From assembly GCA_963764345.1 (NCBI GenBank), contig CAVXSF010000002.1, forward strand, positions 1-64,000: a DNA stretch of 64,000 bases, read 5' to 3'. This document shows, piece after piece, positions 39,333 to 49,287 of this stretch. The notes beneath the pieces are model-generated. The model made no database searches, was not told the DNA's origin, and was given only the letters and a program-made list of their open reading frames with translations. Within the stretch, counting starts at the first letter, position 1, and each line of letters begins with the position of its first letter. The stretch is from DASQZK01 sp963764345. Lineage in GTDB: Bacteria > Bacteroidota > Bacteroidia > Bacteroidales > GCA-2748055. The position numbers and the translations under genes are program-made.

Positions 39333-40676
39333 TTATTCCTGAACGATAAACGGTTTGTAAATAATAATTTTTTCAACAGGGATGGTTTTATTCCGGTACG
39401 GGATCAGCCGTATGACATGGTACCGGTTATCCATTCCCTGGATCAGGGTGTAATTCAGCCTTTCCGAATTATCGATATCATCGGAACACGTAATATTCAC
39501 TGCCCAGGAAATGGTATACCCCGGACGGAAGTCGACCTTGAACTTATCCCAGGCTTGTTTTACGAACCAGTCTTCGGGTTCGATGATCACCTTCCCCGAA
39601 TTGGAGACAAATTTTTCATCACTCACCCCGTTACCGTCGAAGCCCGTGAGGGAGCCTGAAATTTTAAAATGAAAACGTTTCAGGCTGTCGTCGACGGTGG
39701 TCATCGTAATGGTCCATTTTTCCGGAACGAGGGGCGCCAGGTGTGAAATGCGAATGACGGCTCCGGTCTGCCATGGCCAGTCTTTGGTACTGTCGGCATT
39801 CGGACGGGTGATGTAGTACATGCTCTGCACGTCAGAAGGCGTATTATTGTCGATAAGGACTTTTGCTCTAACGGTATCGTTGCCGGCAGGGGCAAGCCTG
39901 ATATCGAGCCGGTTGCCGGTAAACCGGATGCTGAGGGCTCCGGGTGAAACATTTTTATCGGGGAAAATGGTATCGACAAGGTGCAAGGGATCGGCCTCTC
40001 TCGCCGGATCATACTTAAAATACCGGATCAGCATACCGGCAAGAAGCCTGTTTCCTGCTTCATTAAGATGCGTTCCGTCTATCGTTAATTCTTTACTGTT
40101 CATCCCCTGGTCGTGAAGGTAATTGAACCAATCTGTCCTGATATTGGCGAATTCGAGTTTATATTTTTCGCAGAAGGACGGGATAAGGTGATATGACATG
40201 GTATCAGACCATGCATTGGGACCTTCCCAGGGATCGTTCCAAACCAGCATCTCCGCAGAGGTCTTGCTCCGTATCATCTGCAGGATCTTTTCATAGTCGG
40301 TGTGGGAGCCAAACACGTGGAAGATCACGAGGTCGGGGTAAAATGGGAGAATGTCGTACTCTGTTGTCTTCCAAAGCTTCTGGGAGGAAAATCCGCCAAC
40401 CGATTTGTTCACCATATGGATCCGGGCAAAGGGATATTTCTCCTTCAGTTTCTCCTCCAGAAATGTCCACCATTCCTGCTTACTTATGGACTGTCCGTAT
40501 ACGATAATATTCACATCGTAGGGCCGGCCGGGTTTGCTGTCGGCCAGCAGTGAGAGAGTCCGGGTCATGGAACTGCCATAATCGGAACTGTCGCGGAAGC
40601 ATAACGGATGGTACGGCTGCCCGTTCACAATGAATGGGAGAAGGAAAAGAAAGACGGTATGTGTAAGTCCTCTCAA
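39333..40676 (-). CDS. SGNH/GDSL-family hydrolase, exported
   Basis: 447 residues. Signal peptide about 1-19. The SGNH fold is shown by VYGQSISKQEWW (the serine of GQS is the nucleophile), NKSVGGFSS (Gly block), and DGTHLNEAG, which supplies the Asp and His. C-terminal to about residue 230 is a beta-rich extension (to 447) that may bind substrate. Such enzymes in glycan clusters are often acetyl- or methyl-esterases acting on polysaccharides. Its start overlaps the stop of the GH28 gene by 4 bp (ATGA), which indicates coupled translation and related roles. Confidence 0.82.
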   Translation of the reverse strand: MRGLTHTVFLFLLPFIVNGQPYHPLCFRDSSDYGSSMTRTLSLLADSKPGRPYDVNIIVYGQSISKQEWWTFLEEKLKEKYPFARIHMVNKSVGGFSSQKLWKTTEYDILPFYPDLVIFHVFGSHTDYEKILQMIRSKTSAEMLVWNDPWEGPNAWSDTMSYHLIPSFCEKYKLEFANIRTDWFNYLHDQGMNSKELTIDGTHLNEAGNRLLAGMLIRYFKYDPAREADPLHLVDTIFPDKNVSPGALSIRFTGNRLDIRLAPAGNDTVRAKVLIDNNTPSDVQSMYYITRPNADSTKDWPWQTGAVIRISHLAPLVPEKWTITMTTVDDSLKRFHFKISGSLTGFDGNGVSDEKFVSNSGKVIIEPEDWFVKQAWDKFKVDFRPGYTISWAVNITCSDDIDNSERLNYTLIQGMDNRYHVIRLIPYRNKTIPVEKIIIYKPFIVQE

Positions 40677-42202
40677 GAGCCGGTTTTTGTAACATTGGTC
40701 AGCGAGATGTTCTTGTCACCCGAATGCGGAGCTGCAGGAAATCTGCTGAGCGGATCGATATACAGGCCCTGTATGTCTTCAGCTTCAAGGCCATAAGAAT
40801 GATAATCGGCTACATTGTCATCCCAGGTCAGATCAAAATCCATGAACTTAAGGCTCAGGGTGTTTTTTGCAAATACGCCCGGGATGTCGTGTTTAAAAAT
40901 GGCATACTTCATATCAGCCGTGGGTCTCAGGTCGAAATTTCCGCCGTAATCCCTGGCAAGCGGAGAATTTCGGATATGTAACCGGACACGGTCGAATTCA
41001 ATGTTTTCGAGTGAGTTTGGTTCCTGTCCCCAGAGCAGGATCCCTGTCTCACTGTCAGCAATGATATTTGAAAACCTTATGTTACGGATATGTCCCGCTT
41101 TTTTGCCTTCATTTTTCGTGATGGAGGATACGTGTATTGGTTCACCATTTCCCCACCAATGGCCGGAGTGTAAACGGTTACGGATAATGATGTCGGAGAA
41201 CAGGATATTTTCGATCGATGCCGTGTCACGTGCAAAAATGCCGATTCCGCGGTTGGAATCGTAAATAACCAGGTTGGAGAAAACCAGGTTCCTGATCGGA
41301 TGTTCACCATAACCGATCCGGATACCGCTGGAGCGACTCTGGAGGGCACAATTGGTAACGGTGACATTTTCAGCGAAACCGGTCTTGTTCCCATAGGTCT
41401 GCTTCACCGTTCTCTCCTCTGCTTCCCCATGAACGTTTATATCCGCTGCGAATCCTGTCACGATGATCGCATCATCACCGGTCCTTATGTCGCAATCGGA
41501 TATCAGCACATTGCGTGAGTCGGTGCAATGGATTCCGTCATTATTGGGAATGAGCAGGTTATTCAGGATGGAGATACCTTTGATGATCACATTATCACAG
41601 TCTCCTATTCTGAATGTCCATTCAGGACTGTCTTTAAGGGTTATATTACTGATCCTGACATTTTCCGAGTTCATAATAACCACCATCATTCCCGGTCTGT
41701 GTTCATAGGCGATAGGACCGTCGGCAAAGGTAGCCCCTTCACGCAGGTAGCTTTCTCCCTGCCTGATGTACTTCCTTTCCAGGTCACCCGCGAGATGCAT
41801 CTTTCCCGGAATATGAAAATGTGTTCCGTTCCCGTTGATCGTACCGGTACCGGAGATAGCAATATTGCGGGTGTTGTTGGCATAAATCAAGCCGCCGACT
41901 GCATTTATCGTGTCATAATCTGCAAGGTCGCTGCTTCCTTCCAACACCGCGCCATGTTCAAGGAATAGTTCAACATCACTCTTTAGAATGATGGTCCCGC
42001 TATAATAGATCCCGGGGGGAACGATCACCGTACCTCCGCCGTTCTGGTTGCAGGCATTGACAGCCTTGTTAATGGCTGCGGTATTCATATGACCTTCACC
42101 GGCAATGGCACCGTAATCGGCGATATTATAATTTCCCTCATGTTTAGGGGCACAACCGGCAATAAGAGCAACTGCCAGGAGTATCAGACTGAACTTTTTC
42201 AT
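40673..42202 (-). CDS. GH28 polygalacturonase-type beta-helix glycosidase, lipoprotein
   Basis: 509 residues with lipobox ALIAGC (Cys about 17). Starts with the GH28 lead NIADYGAIAGEGHMNTAAI and GGGTVIVPPGIYYSG, then a parallel beta-helix. Catalytic segments NNDGIHCTD and RTGDDAIIVTG match GH28 Asp clusters. SSGIRIGYGEH replaces the usual GHG-containing turn, and the RIK motif is not clear. Usual members cut galacturonans; the altered third motif could mean an exo-acting or different uronic acid/rhamnose specificity. Overlaps the SGNH hydrolase by 4 bp. Confidence 0.87.
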   Translation of the reverse strand: MKKFSLILLAVALIAGCAPKHEGNYNIADYGAIAGEGHMNTAAINKAVNACNQNGGGTVIVPPGIYYSGTIILKSDVELFLEHGAVLEGSSDLADYDTINAVGGLIYANNTRNIAISGTGTINGNGTHFHIPGKMHLAGDLERKYIRQGESYLREGATFADGPIAYEHRPGMMVVIMNSENVRISNITLKDSPEWTFRIGDCDNVIIKGISILNNLLIPNNDGIHCTDSRNVLISDCDIRTGDDAIIVTGFAADINVHGEAEERTVKQTYGNKTGFAENVTVTNCALQSRSSGIRIGYGEHPIRNLVFSNLVIYDSNRGIGIFARDTASIENILFSDIIIRNRLHSGHWWGNGEPIHVSSITKNEGKKAGHIRNIRFSNIIADSETGILLWGQEPNSLENIEFDRVRLHIRNSPLARDYGGNFDLRPTADMKYAIFKHDIPGVFAKNTLSLKFMDFDLTWDDNVADYHSYGLEAEDIQGLYIDPLSRFPAAPHSGDKNISLTNVTKTGS

Positions 42203-42282
42203 AGGTCAGGATTTAGGTATTTTACAGTTTAAATGAACGAATCAGGATCATTCCGGCATGAATGAATACCGTCTGATGCAGC

Positions 42283-43191
42283 TCACTTCTGGTCTTTCAA
42301 CGCATTTAAATAATCGGCACTTATTTCTGCACTCTCCATCGAATTTCGCTTGCTTCTGTCCTGTTCGACAAGGAAGTATTCAACGCCGTTTTTAAATCCT
42401 GCCTGGATGATGGCTTTATAATCCATGGTACCCTGTCCGATTTCGGCAAAGCTCTTTGTGGAATCGGCTGCCATATCTTTCAGATGCAGGGCCTTGAACC
42501 TGCCGGGGTAGGTGGTGATCAGGGTGACAGGATCTTTTCCGGCTCTCTCGGCCCAGTAACAATCGAGCTCAAAATTGACAAGCTTTGGATCGACGTTTTC
42601 CATAAGGATATGAAAGCCGTCGGAATGATCCAGGGTATCGAATTCAAAGGAATGATTATGGTAGAGTACGCCAAATCCTTTTGCCCTGGTCATTTCCCCG
42701 AGCGTATTGCAGGCATCGGCGATCTTTTTGAACCCTTCGGCCGACTTGCTGTAGGCTTCACTGATATGTGCGTTAACCAGGTATTTAACCCCTACACGTG
42801 AATGATCATCCACCATCCTGGCCGCTTTTTCATGGTCAAAATTTCCGTTTTCATCGAGAAGTAGCTCTACACTGGTATGACTGGAAACCAATTTGAGACC
42901 GGCATCTTCAACCATCTTCTTAAATTCTTCGGGCGAAAAACCGTAGAACGTGTCTTTATCCAGGTCGTAGCTTGCTGCTTCCACATATTTATATCCCATG
43001 TCAGCGACACTATGAAGGGTTTTTACCGGGTCATTTGCCATGGCATCCCTTACGGTATATAAGGCAAGACCATATTCAGAAGGATATTTTGCAGTATTGT
43101 TCCTGCATGATGGGAAAATACAAGTGATCATCAGACCGACTATTGCCAGGAACTTGTATCCGTGTTTGTTAAAAAGAATTTTACCTTTCAT
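42283..43191 (-). CDS. Sugar phosphate isomerase/epimerase-like TIM barrel, lipoprotein
   Basis: 302 residues. Signal peptide ending in a lipobox (FPSC, Cys about 29). TIM barrel with probable metal ligands in YKYVEAASYD (Glu), FELDCYWAE (Asp/Glu), ALHLKDM (His) and YFLVEQDRS (Glu), as in the barrels at 8768 and 10831, to which it is clearly related. Exported, so its substrate is likely a free or glycosidic sugar. The gene begins 3 bp after the GH78 stop. Function by family is isomerase, epimerase or keto-sugar lyase; sequence does not choose. Confidence 0.87.
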   Translation of the reverse strand: MKGKILFNKHGYKFLAIVGLMITCIFPSCRNNTAKYPSEYGLALYTVRDAMANDPVKTLHSVADMGYKYVEAASYDLDKDTFYGFSPEEFKKMVEDAGLKLVSSHTSVELLLDENGNFDHEKAARMVDDHSRVGVKYLVNAHISEAYSKSAEGFKKIADACNTLGEMTRAKGFGVLYHNHSFEFDTLDHSDGFHILMENVDPKLVNFELDCYWAERAGKDPVTLITTYPGRFKALHLKDMAADSTKSFAEIGQGTMDYKAIIQAGFKNGVEYFLVEQDRSKRNSMESAEISADYLNALKDQK

Positions 43192-43194
43192 GAT

Positions 43195-45962
43195 TCAGAT
43201 TTTGGTTAGTATGAAATGATAACTGCCGGCAGCCACATTCAGGCTTATGGCAGCGTTGCCAATATTTTCAGTTGTGATTAAAGTACTGTTATACATTGCC
43301 TTACCATCCTTTACCAGGGTATTCTCTGATTCAGTGAGGGTATATCCTTCCGGAAACAGATTGGGTATTTTTACCAGAGCCGTGGTATTGGCAGGGATTG
43401 TCACTTCCAGTTCGAAACCTGTGCTGGTTCTACTCCAGCTTGAAGACAGCATGCCGTATAGGGTTTGTAGTCCGGCTTCCACATGATCCAGTCCTTTGGG
43501 AGGCAAGGGTGCAATGAGCGCTTTTTTGAATCCGGGTTCAAGTGGTCTGATACCGCCCAGGTATCCGTAATACCACTCGACAACCGATCCGAGGGCAAAG
43601 TGGTTCCTTGAATTCATGCCTTCCGGTGGCTCAGAATCGCTGTTCCATAGTTCCCACATGGTAGTGGCTCCTTTTTTTATCATGTAGCCCCACGAAGGGT
43701 AGTCCTCACCTGTGGCTGTCAGGTAAGCATCCTGGTTATAGCCATACTCGCTCAGGATGGGCAGGAGCAGAGGTGTGCCGAGAAATCCGGTGGTTGGATG
43801 AAAGCCTTTTTCAATCACATTTTTGTCGATATTTCCTGCAATGGCGGGGCGCAGGGAATCGGGAACAAGACCGAAAGCAAGGGGAATGAGGTTTGCCGTC
43901 TGGGTCTCACCCGGGTAATTCATTTTCGATGATTCGAAGAATTTGTTTTGAAATGCAATGGCAATGCTGTCGGCCAGTGCGCCGTAGTAATTTTTGTCTG
44001 CATTATTTTTAAGGACACCGGCAATATCAGACAGTATTTTGGTGCTGTAATAGTAATAAGCATCGGAGATAGGGGCTGTCGGAGATTTCACCACCGATAC
44101 CCAGTCGCCGTATCCTTCCCAATCGCCCGGTTTTTGACTCCAGCGGTAGATATTGCTTTTACTTTTTCGTTTCATATAGTCCACCCAGGCTTTCATCCCC
44201 GGGTAATTATCCTTTAGGATCCGTGTATCGCCATAAAACTGGTAAACAACCCAGGGGATGACGGTGACGGCATCGCCCCAGCCGGCTTTTGCAGGTCCGT
44301 CAACAACGATGGCAGGGTTCACATCGTAAACATATCCGCTTTTATCCTGGCTGTCGGTTATGTCTCGCATCCATTTTTCAAAGAAACGCGTCATATTCAT
44401 GTTATAGCTGGCTGTGGGTGCAAAGATCTGAGCATCCCCCATCCATCCCAGCCTTTCATCGCGCTGGGGACAATCGGTAGGAACCGACATCATATTGCCT
44501 TTCTGTCCGTTAAGTACATTTTGCCAGATCTGGTTAAGAAGGGCGTTTGAACTTTCAAAATGGCCAATCACAGGAGCGTCGGAGAAAAACCTGAGGGCAG
44601 TGAGATTTTCCTTCCCCGGAGTGCCGGGAAATCCTTCCACCTGCACATACCGGTAACCATGATATGTGAAGGACGGCTGCCAGGTCTCTGCTGAGTCACC
44701 CCTGAGGATATACCTGTCTGTTGCTTTGGCCGACCGGAGGTTTTCCTGGGCTACCGTCCCGTCATCATGAAGCAGCTCGGCGAATTTCATAACCACGGTA
44801 TCCCCGTTTTGACCTTTCACCATGAGACGTTCGGCACCAACGAGGTTGGTACCGAAATCATAAACAAAAATTCCCGGTTTCACTTCCTTGACCAATAGTG
44901 CCTCCAGCTCCTCATTGATCCTGATCGGAGGACCTATGGCTGCTGAAATGGCGATATTTTCCATAGGAATTTTCTCCACGGCGAACCATTGATCGTACTG
45001 AAAACCAGGCTGTGCCCAGAGTGGGATTTCGAGCCTGGCATCATAGGTTTCCCCGTGATAGATTGAATTGTCGGTAATGGGAGAGAGTTGTCCTTTCCAG
45101 CTCTGATCCGTGCCGAATGTTTCGGTTTTCCCATCGGTATATTCGATCTGCAGTTGCATGATCGCCCTTAGAGGTCCATGTGAATAGACCGCTCCTCCAT
45201 TCCATCCCAAACCGCTGGACCACCACATATTTCCAAGCATGATGCCGGTGGCGTTTTCACCCTTGTGCAGCATGGATGTGACATCATACACCTGGTATTG
45301 CACTCTCTTGCGGTAATCTGTCCAGCCTGGCAGCAAAAGATCTAAACCTACTCTTCGCCATTGAGGTAAAGGACATAACTTCCAAGTCCCGAGATATATA
45401 CCCGTGCTTTTTTTATGTTATCATCCAGGAGAAATTCTTTTCGCAAAAGGACTGACCTCGGGCTGCTTACACTTTTTTGGGCAACTGTATCTGTCCCGTC
45501 CTGGGGTTTAAACCCGATCCAGTTCGCTTTCCAGTCGGATGCGTTTAAAAGCCCGGTTTCCCAGGTGGCTGCATTGGAGAAACTATGGACAGCCCCTTCC
45601 TGATCCCAGATCCGGACCTTCCAGTAGTAAGTAGTTGCTGAGGTTAATGCAGGTCCTGCATAATCAACAAAAACGGATTGCGACGATTCCACCTTTCCGG
45701 AATTCCAGATGTCGGCACGTTTCTCCGTAAGTTTTTCAGGACCGGAAGCAACCAGTACCTGGTATGCCGATTGACTGGAACCTCTGCTGGTGTCAGCCAT
45801 TTCCCATGAAAACCTTGGAGTCTGGCTGTCGATACCCAATGGATCTGTTCTCAGCTCACAGGTCTGATGAGAGATCAAACTTTCAGATGGTTTTTTCCGG
45901 CATGAAAAGACTCCCAGAATGATGACAAACAGGAGTAAAAAGGTAAAGATTTTGCGGATCAT
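43195..45962 (-). pseudogene. GH78 alpha-L-rhamnosidase, lipoprotein, frameshifted in this sequence
   Basis: Two frames make one ~920-residue enzyme. 45348-45962 (204 aa) has the lipobox GVFSC and the GH78 N-terminal sandwich ending YVLYLNGEE. 43195-45336 (713 aa) continues PGWTDYRKRVQYQVYDVTS, which belongs directly after it. The six-hairpin barrel has VPTDCPQRDERLGWMGD, the acidic motif of GH78, then a C-terminal sandwich. Restoring one base near 45348-45354 reads GEE-VGLDLLLPGWT. It removes terminal alpha-L-rhamnose. It heads the operon that continues with a TIM barrel, GH28 and SGNH hydrolase. Sequence error is favoured over decay, since both halves are intact. Confidence 0.88.
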
Positions 45963-46487
45963 CGAGATATATTTTGTTTAGTAAGGGACGGTAAACTCAA
46001 ATAATCAGGAACATCCTGATCAAATTATTGGATCAGGTTTCCTTGAAATTAATATTTTCATTGCTGAATGATTAACAGGTGACTGCAGGTATAATTTTTT
46101 CACCGTTAATATACACTTTTTTTAGGTTAACCCTAAACTTTTCAGCCGAACTTTTTTGATGATCTTTCAGAAGCTCATCCATCATTCTTTAACGGGTTAG
46201 CAGCCAGATGCAAGCGAAGACTCCGGGATCTTTCCCGGCTCAAAGGGTGATTTGTTGCAGGATGCAGTCATTGCGACGTGCATGCCTGCAACAGTTATCA
46301 TCCTTATGACCCGCCTGCCGGGTAAGGTAATTGGCGGGTACTCATAACAACCTCATGTAAGTTTGTTTGGTAATTGAGTTTGGTTGTTAAATCATCGTAT
46401 TATTTTGATCTTTTTAAGGAAAATGTGATTGCCGGTAACGCTCCGGCAATCATCATTTGCTTGATTAACTCTCGCTTTTCATAATTA
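45963..46487. other. 525-bp intergenic region with six inverted repeats
   Basis: Upstream of the GH78 gene and downstream of the 46488 gene, both minus strand. Inverted repeats occur at 46015-46037, 46223-46238, 46254-46292, 46309-46339, 46345-46389 and 46427-46451, with perfect arms of 6-9 bp. A TAACCCTAAA element lies at 46128-46137. No ORF. The last repeat probably terminates the upstream gene; the others are unexplained and may form a structured leader or a REP-like cluster. Confidence 0.6.
46427..46451 (-). terminator. Hairpin after the 46488 gene
   Basis: Perfect 9-bp stem GATTGCCGG (46427-46435) / CCGGCAATC (46443-46451), 7-nt loop, about 36 bp past the stop. The downstream minus-strand sequence ACATTTTCC has a short T-run only, so a weak terminator. 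Confidence 0.55.
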
Positions 46488-49067
46488 TTACCTCAAATTG
46501 ACCTTTATTTTCCGCACCCCTCTCCCGCTTGTATTCAGGAGAAGGTATGCTGAGTTTTCAATAGATTCTGTTTTAACATCCTGTGGAGCATCATCAACAC
46601 TAACCGAAACGACAGATAATCCATCAGGTATAAGAATTTTACAGTTGGTATGGTTGCCGGAAGAAGTAAATATTACAGTTATCATTTTACCATCCGGGTC
46701 TGCATGGTAATTATAAGAGAGGTATCCTCCGGATGCTTCATATTTTACGGTAGCCCTGACATTATTTACACCTGCTGCAGCCCAGCGGGGTGCCATCAGA
46801 GCCTGGTCGTAAGCCACACCTTCATCTTTTATCCCGGCCAGTCCTTCAAGCAGCGCGTAAACATTGGCTGCCGATCCCCAGTTGTCGGGAATGCCATAAG
46901 AAACCACGGGGGGTGTGAAAAATACAGGGGCATCACAAAGGGTAACCCCGAGGATCATCCACTTTGTTCCGTTCTCAAAAGCTTCAAAGCCGATTTCCCG
47001 GATGGGCTTATTTGGATGAGGATTGTCGATCCCGGTAAGATATACCCCTACATTGGCACATATGTCATTTTTCCCTCTCCAGCCCACCACGGTATGAACG
47101 GGCCCCCGGGTACTTTCGCGTACGGAGGGATACCACCAGTTTCCAATCCGGTCTCCCTGTATAAAGACAACATGATGCGAACCATCTGTATAATTGAGGG
47201 TAAACATGCCGGCGGGCATACTGCCTCTGCCCATTGTATGGAGGAGGTATACTGATTTCGCCGAAGCGTTAACCGGGAGCACAGCCTGCCGGGAATACTG
47301 CTCATCCCATGAGATGCCCAGGCAGGCTTTTCTGCCATTAACGGCAGGATCAACCAGGTCGAAAGGAATATCTTCAAAAGTTCTCCTCCCTGAGGGGAAT
47401 TCATGGAGGTCATTATTCCCTTCACCGGTCCATCCGGGCACTCCCGGGCTGCCTTTTCCCGAAGTATCCGCGTTTGCTGTTTTTTCCAGAGAGAGGGTGG
47501 TGAAAGATCTGGACGGTGTTTCCGGCATGGCACCTTTGTAGGTGCAGTGCAGGTAATCCCCGGTGGTCTCCGAGAGATGTTTCACGCGTTTCAGAATATC
47601 GACACCATATGTTTCAAAACCATGTTCGAAGGCACCGTGAGCGAGTTCACCCGAAACGATGGAAATGACTCCTCCGTTCATGTATTCCCATTTGCCGTTA
47701 TGATCGCCGAAGCCTCTTTCAAAAGGTGGATAAATGGTATACCATTCACCGGGGGAGGAGCCGGGCATTTCCTTCCGAATCCTTTGGTAGGTCCGGATGA
47801 TGGCTTGAGCCTGCTCATGGGTGGCAGTCCGGTTGATGGAGTATGCATTGGAAAGTGACACCTGGCTGTCGGTGTCGACACCGAAATCACGCCTCACAGA
47901 CGGATTTTCAGGTACATGATGCGTAAAAAACTGACCATTCCACGAGAGGCTGTTCAGCCTTTCTGTCAATTCATCCGACATCCTGTCGTACTTCTCAGCT
48001 TCCTCATTCCGACCGGCAAATGCAAGCATCGTGGACAGATATTTAAGTCCTGCTGCCATGCCTGTGTTATCACCGTACATGATGCCGAATTCTGTCTTGT
48101 CAAGTTTGATGACCATGGGGTCACCACTCCTGGCTACATCGAATGATGACTGGAAATCCCAGGTGTCGATGGTATAGCCTCTTTTGAGAAGCCTGTACTT
48201 TTCCGACCAGCGGTAAGGGCTCGAGAAGCTGTAATTCACGGCTTTGATAGCCCGGTCAAGCATGGATTTCATCCATTCGTGATCTCCTGTCGCCTTCCAG
48301 GTATAATAGATCCCTTCAAGAAAGAGGTACTCAACGTCGTTTTCGACGGGTATCCGTTTGAGTTCATATCTTGAATCATCAATGATCTTAATAAAGTCGC
48401 CATAACTGAATCGCCGTTCCCATTCGTTGGGCAATTTGTCACGGGGTGTGATATTGTCCCAGATCATGCCGTCCTCCCGCTGGTAGTTCGCATACAGGTC
48501 AATGGCGCTTTTGAGCTTCGGGTAGAAATATTTCATACCTTTCATGGTATGAACATGATCGCGCAGCCAACTTACGAAATAACGGTAAAATTTTCCTTCG
48601 ATCCAGGCGGTATTCACAACACCGAATTCCTTGATCATGGAATAATACAAAGTCTCCAGTAATGCCTTGTAAAATCCATCTTCATCCTCAATTTCCGTTT
48701 TTGCATCCAGGAGAAAAGCACCGGAATCAAGAAACCTGTTTTTTTTATCGGTGAGAATGATCAGATGCGTACCCAGTGCTCCACCTGCCATAAATGAGAA
48801 ATTGTCCTTAACACCGTCTGCCTTAATATAAGGTACGCCGCTACCGTCAAGTACAGCGAGGGAACATTCTGGTAATCCTTTTAATGAGACATGGTCGAGA
48901 GGACGGTACATTCCGGCGGGGTTACCTGAGAATTTAAAAAGTTCCCCGTCCCCGGGATTTTCTGCCGAATGATTCAGCCCGTCCAGAACCTGACTATTTA
49001 AAGAGGTCGTGCTAAGCACACCACCAAACAGGACCGCCTTTTTAATAAATTGTCTTCTGTTGTCCAT
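46488..49067 (-). CDS. Tat-exported six-hairpin glycosidase-like protein
   Basis: 859 residues from the ATG at 49067 (MDNRRQFIKKAVLFGG, a twin-arginine signal); an upstream ATG at 49109 only adds a lead. Residues about 130-540 are an alpha/alpha barrel: NTAWIEGKFYRYFVSWLRDH, YANYQREDGMIWDN, YGDNTGMAAGLKYL, YPPFERGFGDHNGKWEYMNGG. Near residue 600-740 an inserted jelly-roll-like beta-domain (DPAVNGRKACLGISWDEQY, LHTMGRGSMPAG) lies before the final helices. I do not recognise the GH family. The WLRDH and EWYTIYPPF segments resemble other clan-L-type barrels, and a catalytic role is likely. It neighbours the GH78 operon and the sensor gene. Confidence 0.72.
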   Translation of the reverse strand: MDNRRQFIKKAVLFGGVLSTTSLNSQVLDGLNHSAENPGDGELFKFSGNPAGMYRPLDHVSLKGLPECSLAVLDGSGVPYIKADGVKDNFSFMAGGALGTHLIILTDKKNRFLDSGAFLLDAKTEIEDEDGFYKALLETLYYSMIKEFGVVNTAWIEGKFYRYFVSWLRDHVHTMKGMKYFYPKLKSAIDLYANYQREDGMIWDNITPRDKLPNEWERRFSYGDFIKIIDDSRYELKRIPVENDVEYLFLEGIYYTWKATGDHEWMKSMLDRAIKAVNYSFSSPYRWSEKYRLLKRGYTIDTWDFQSSFDVARSGDPMVIKLDKTEFGIMYGDNTGMAAGLKYLSTMLAFAGRNEEAEKYDRMSDELTERLNSLSWNGQFFTHHVPENPSVRRDFGVDTDSQVSLSNAYSINRTATHEQAQAIIRTYQRIRKEMPGSSPGEWYTIYPPFERGFGDHNGKWEYMNGGVISIVSGELAHGAFEHGFETYGVDILKRVKHLSETTGDYLHCTYKGAMPETPSRSFTTLSLEKTANADTSGKGSPGVPGWTGEGNNDLHEFPSGRRTFEDIPFDLVDPAVNGRKACLGISWDEQYSRQAVLPVNASAKSVYLLHTMGRGSMPAGMFTLNYTDGSHHVVFIQGDRIGNWWYPSVRESTRGPVHTVVGWRGKNDICANVGVYLTGIDNPHPNKPIREIGFEAFENGTKWMILGVTLCDAPVFFTPPVVSYGIPDNWGSAANVYALLEGLAGIKDEGVAYDQALMAPRWAAAGVNNVRATVKYEASGGYLSYNYHADPDGKMITVIFTSSGNHTNCKILIPDGLSVVSVSVDDAPQDVKTESIENSAYLLLNTSGRGVRKIKVNLR

Positions 49068-49287
49068 GAACAGATGCCGATTATACTTTACATTATTTTG
49101 ACAACACAAGGTTACATAAAATAGTTTAATTAAGCAAGAAAAAAATCATATAACACTCAGATAATCAATATATTAAATAATTATTTATTACGTATGTTGA
49201 CTAATGACCAGGATGACTAATGGCTTGAAGTACCGATCTTTTTTGAGGAATGGGCAGTACCGGTATTTACGCTTAATGACTAAATGG

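Noticed and set aside
46190..46330. Known riboswitch in the GH78 upstream gap
   Set aside because: I compared the hairpins by eye with common riboswitch cores and saw no match; only generic inverted repeats are supported.
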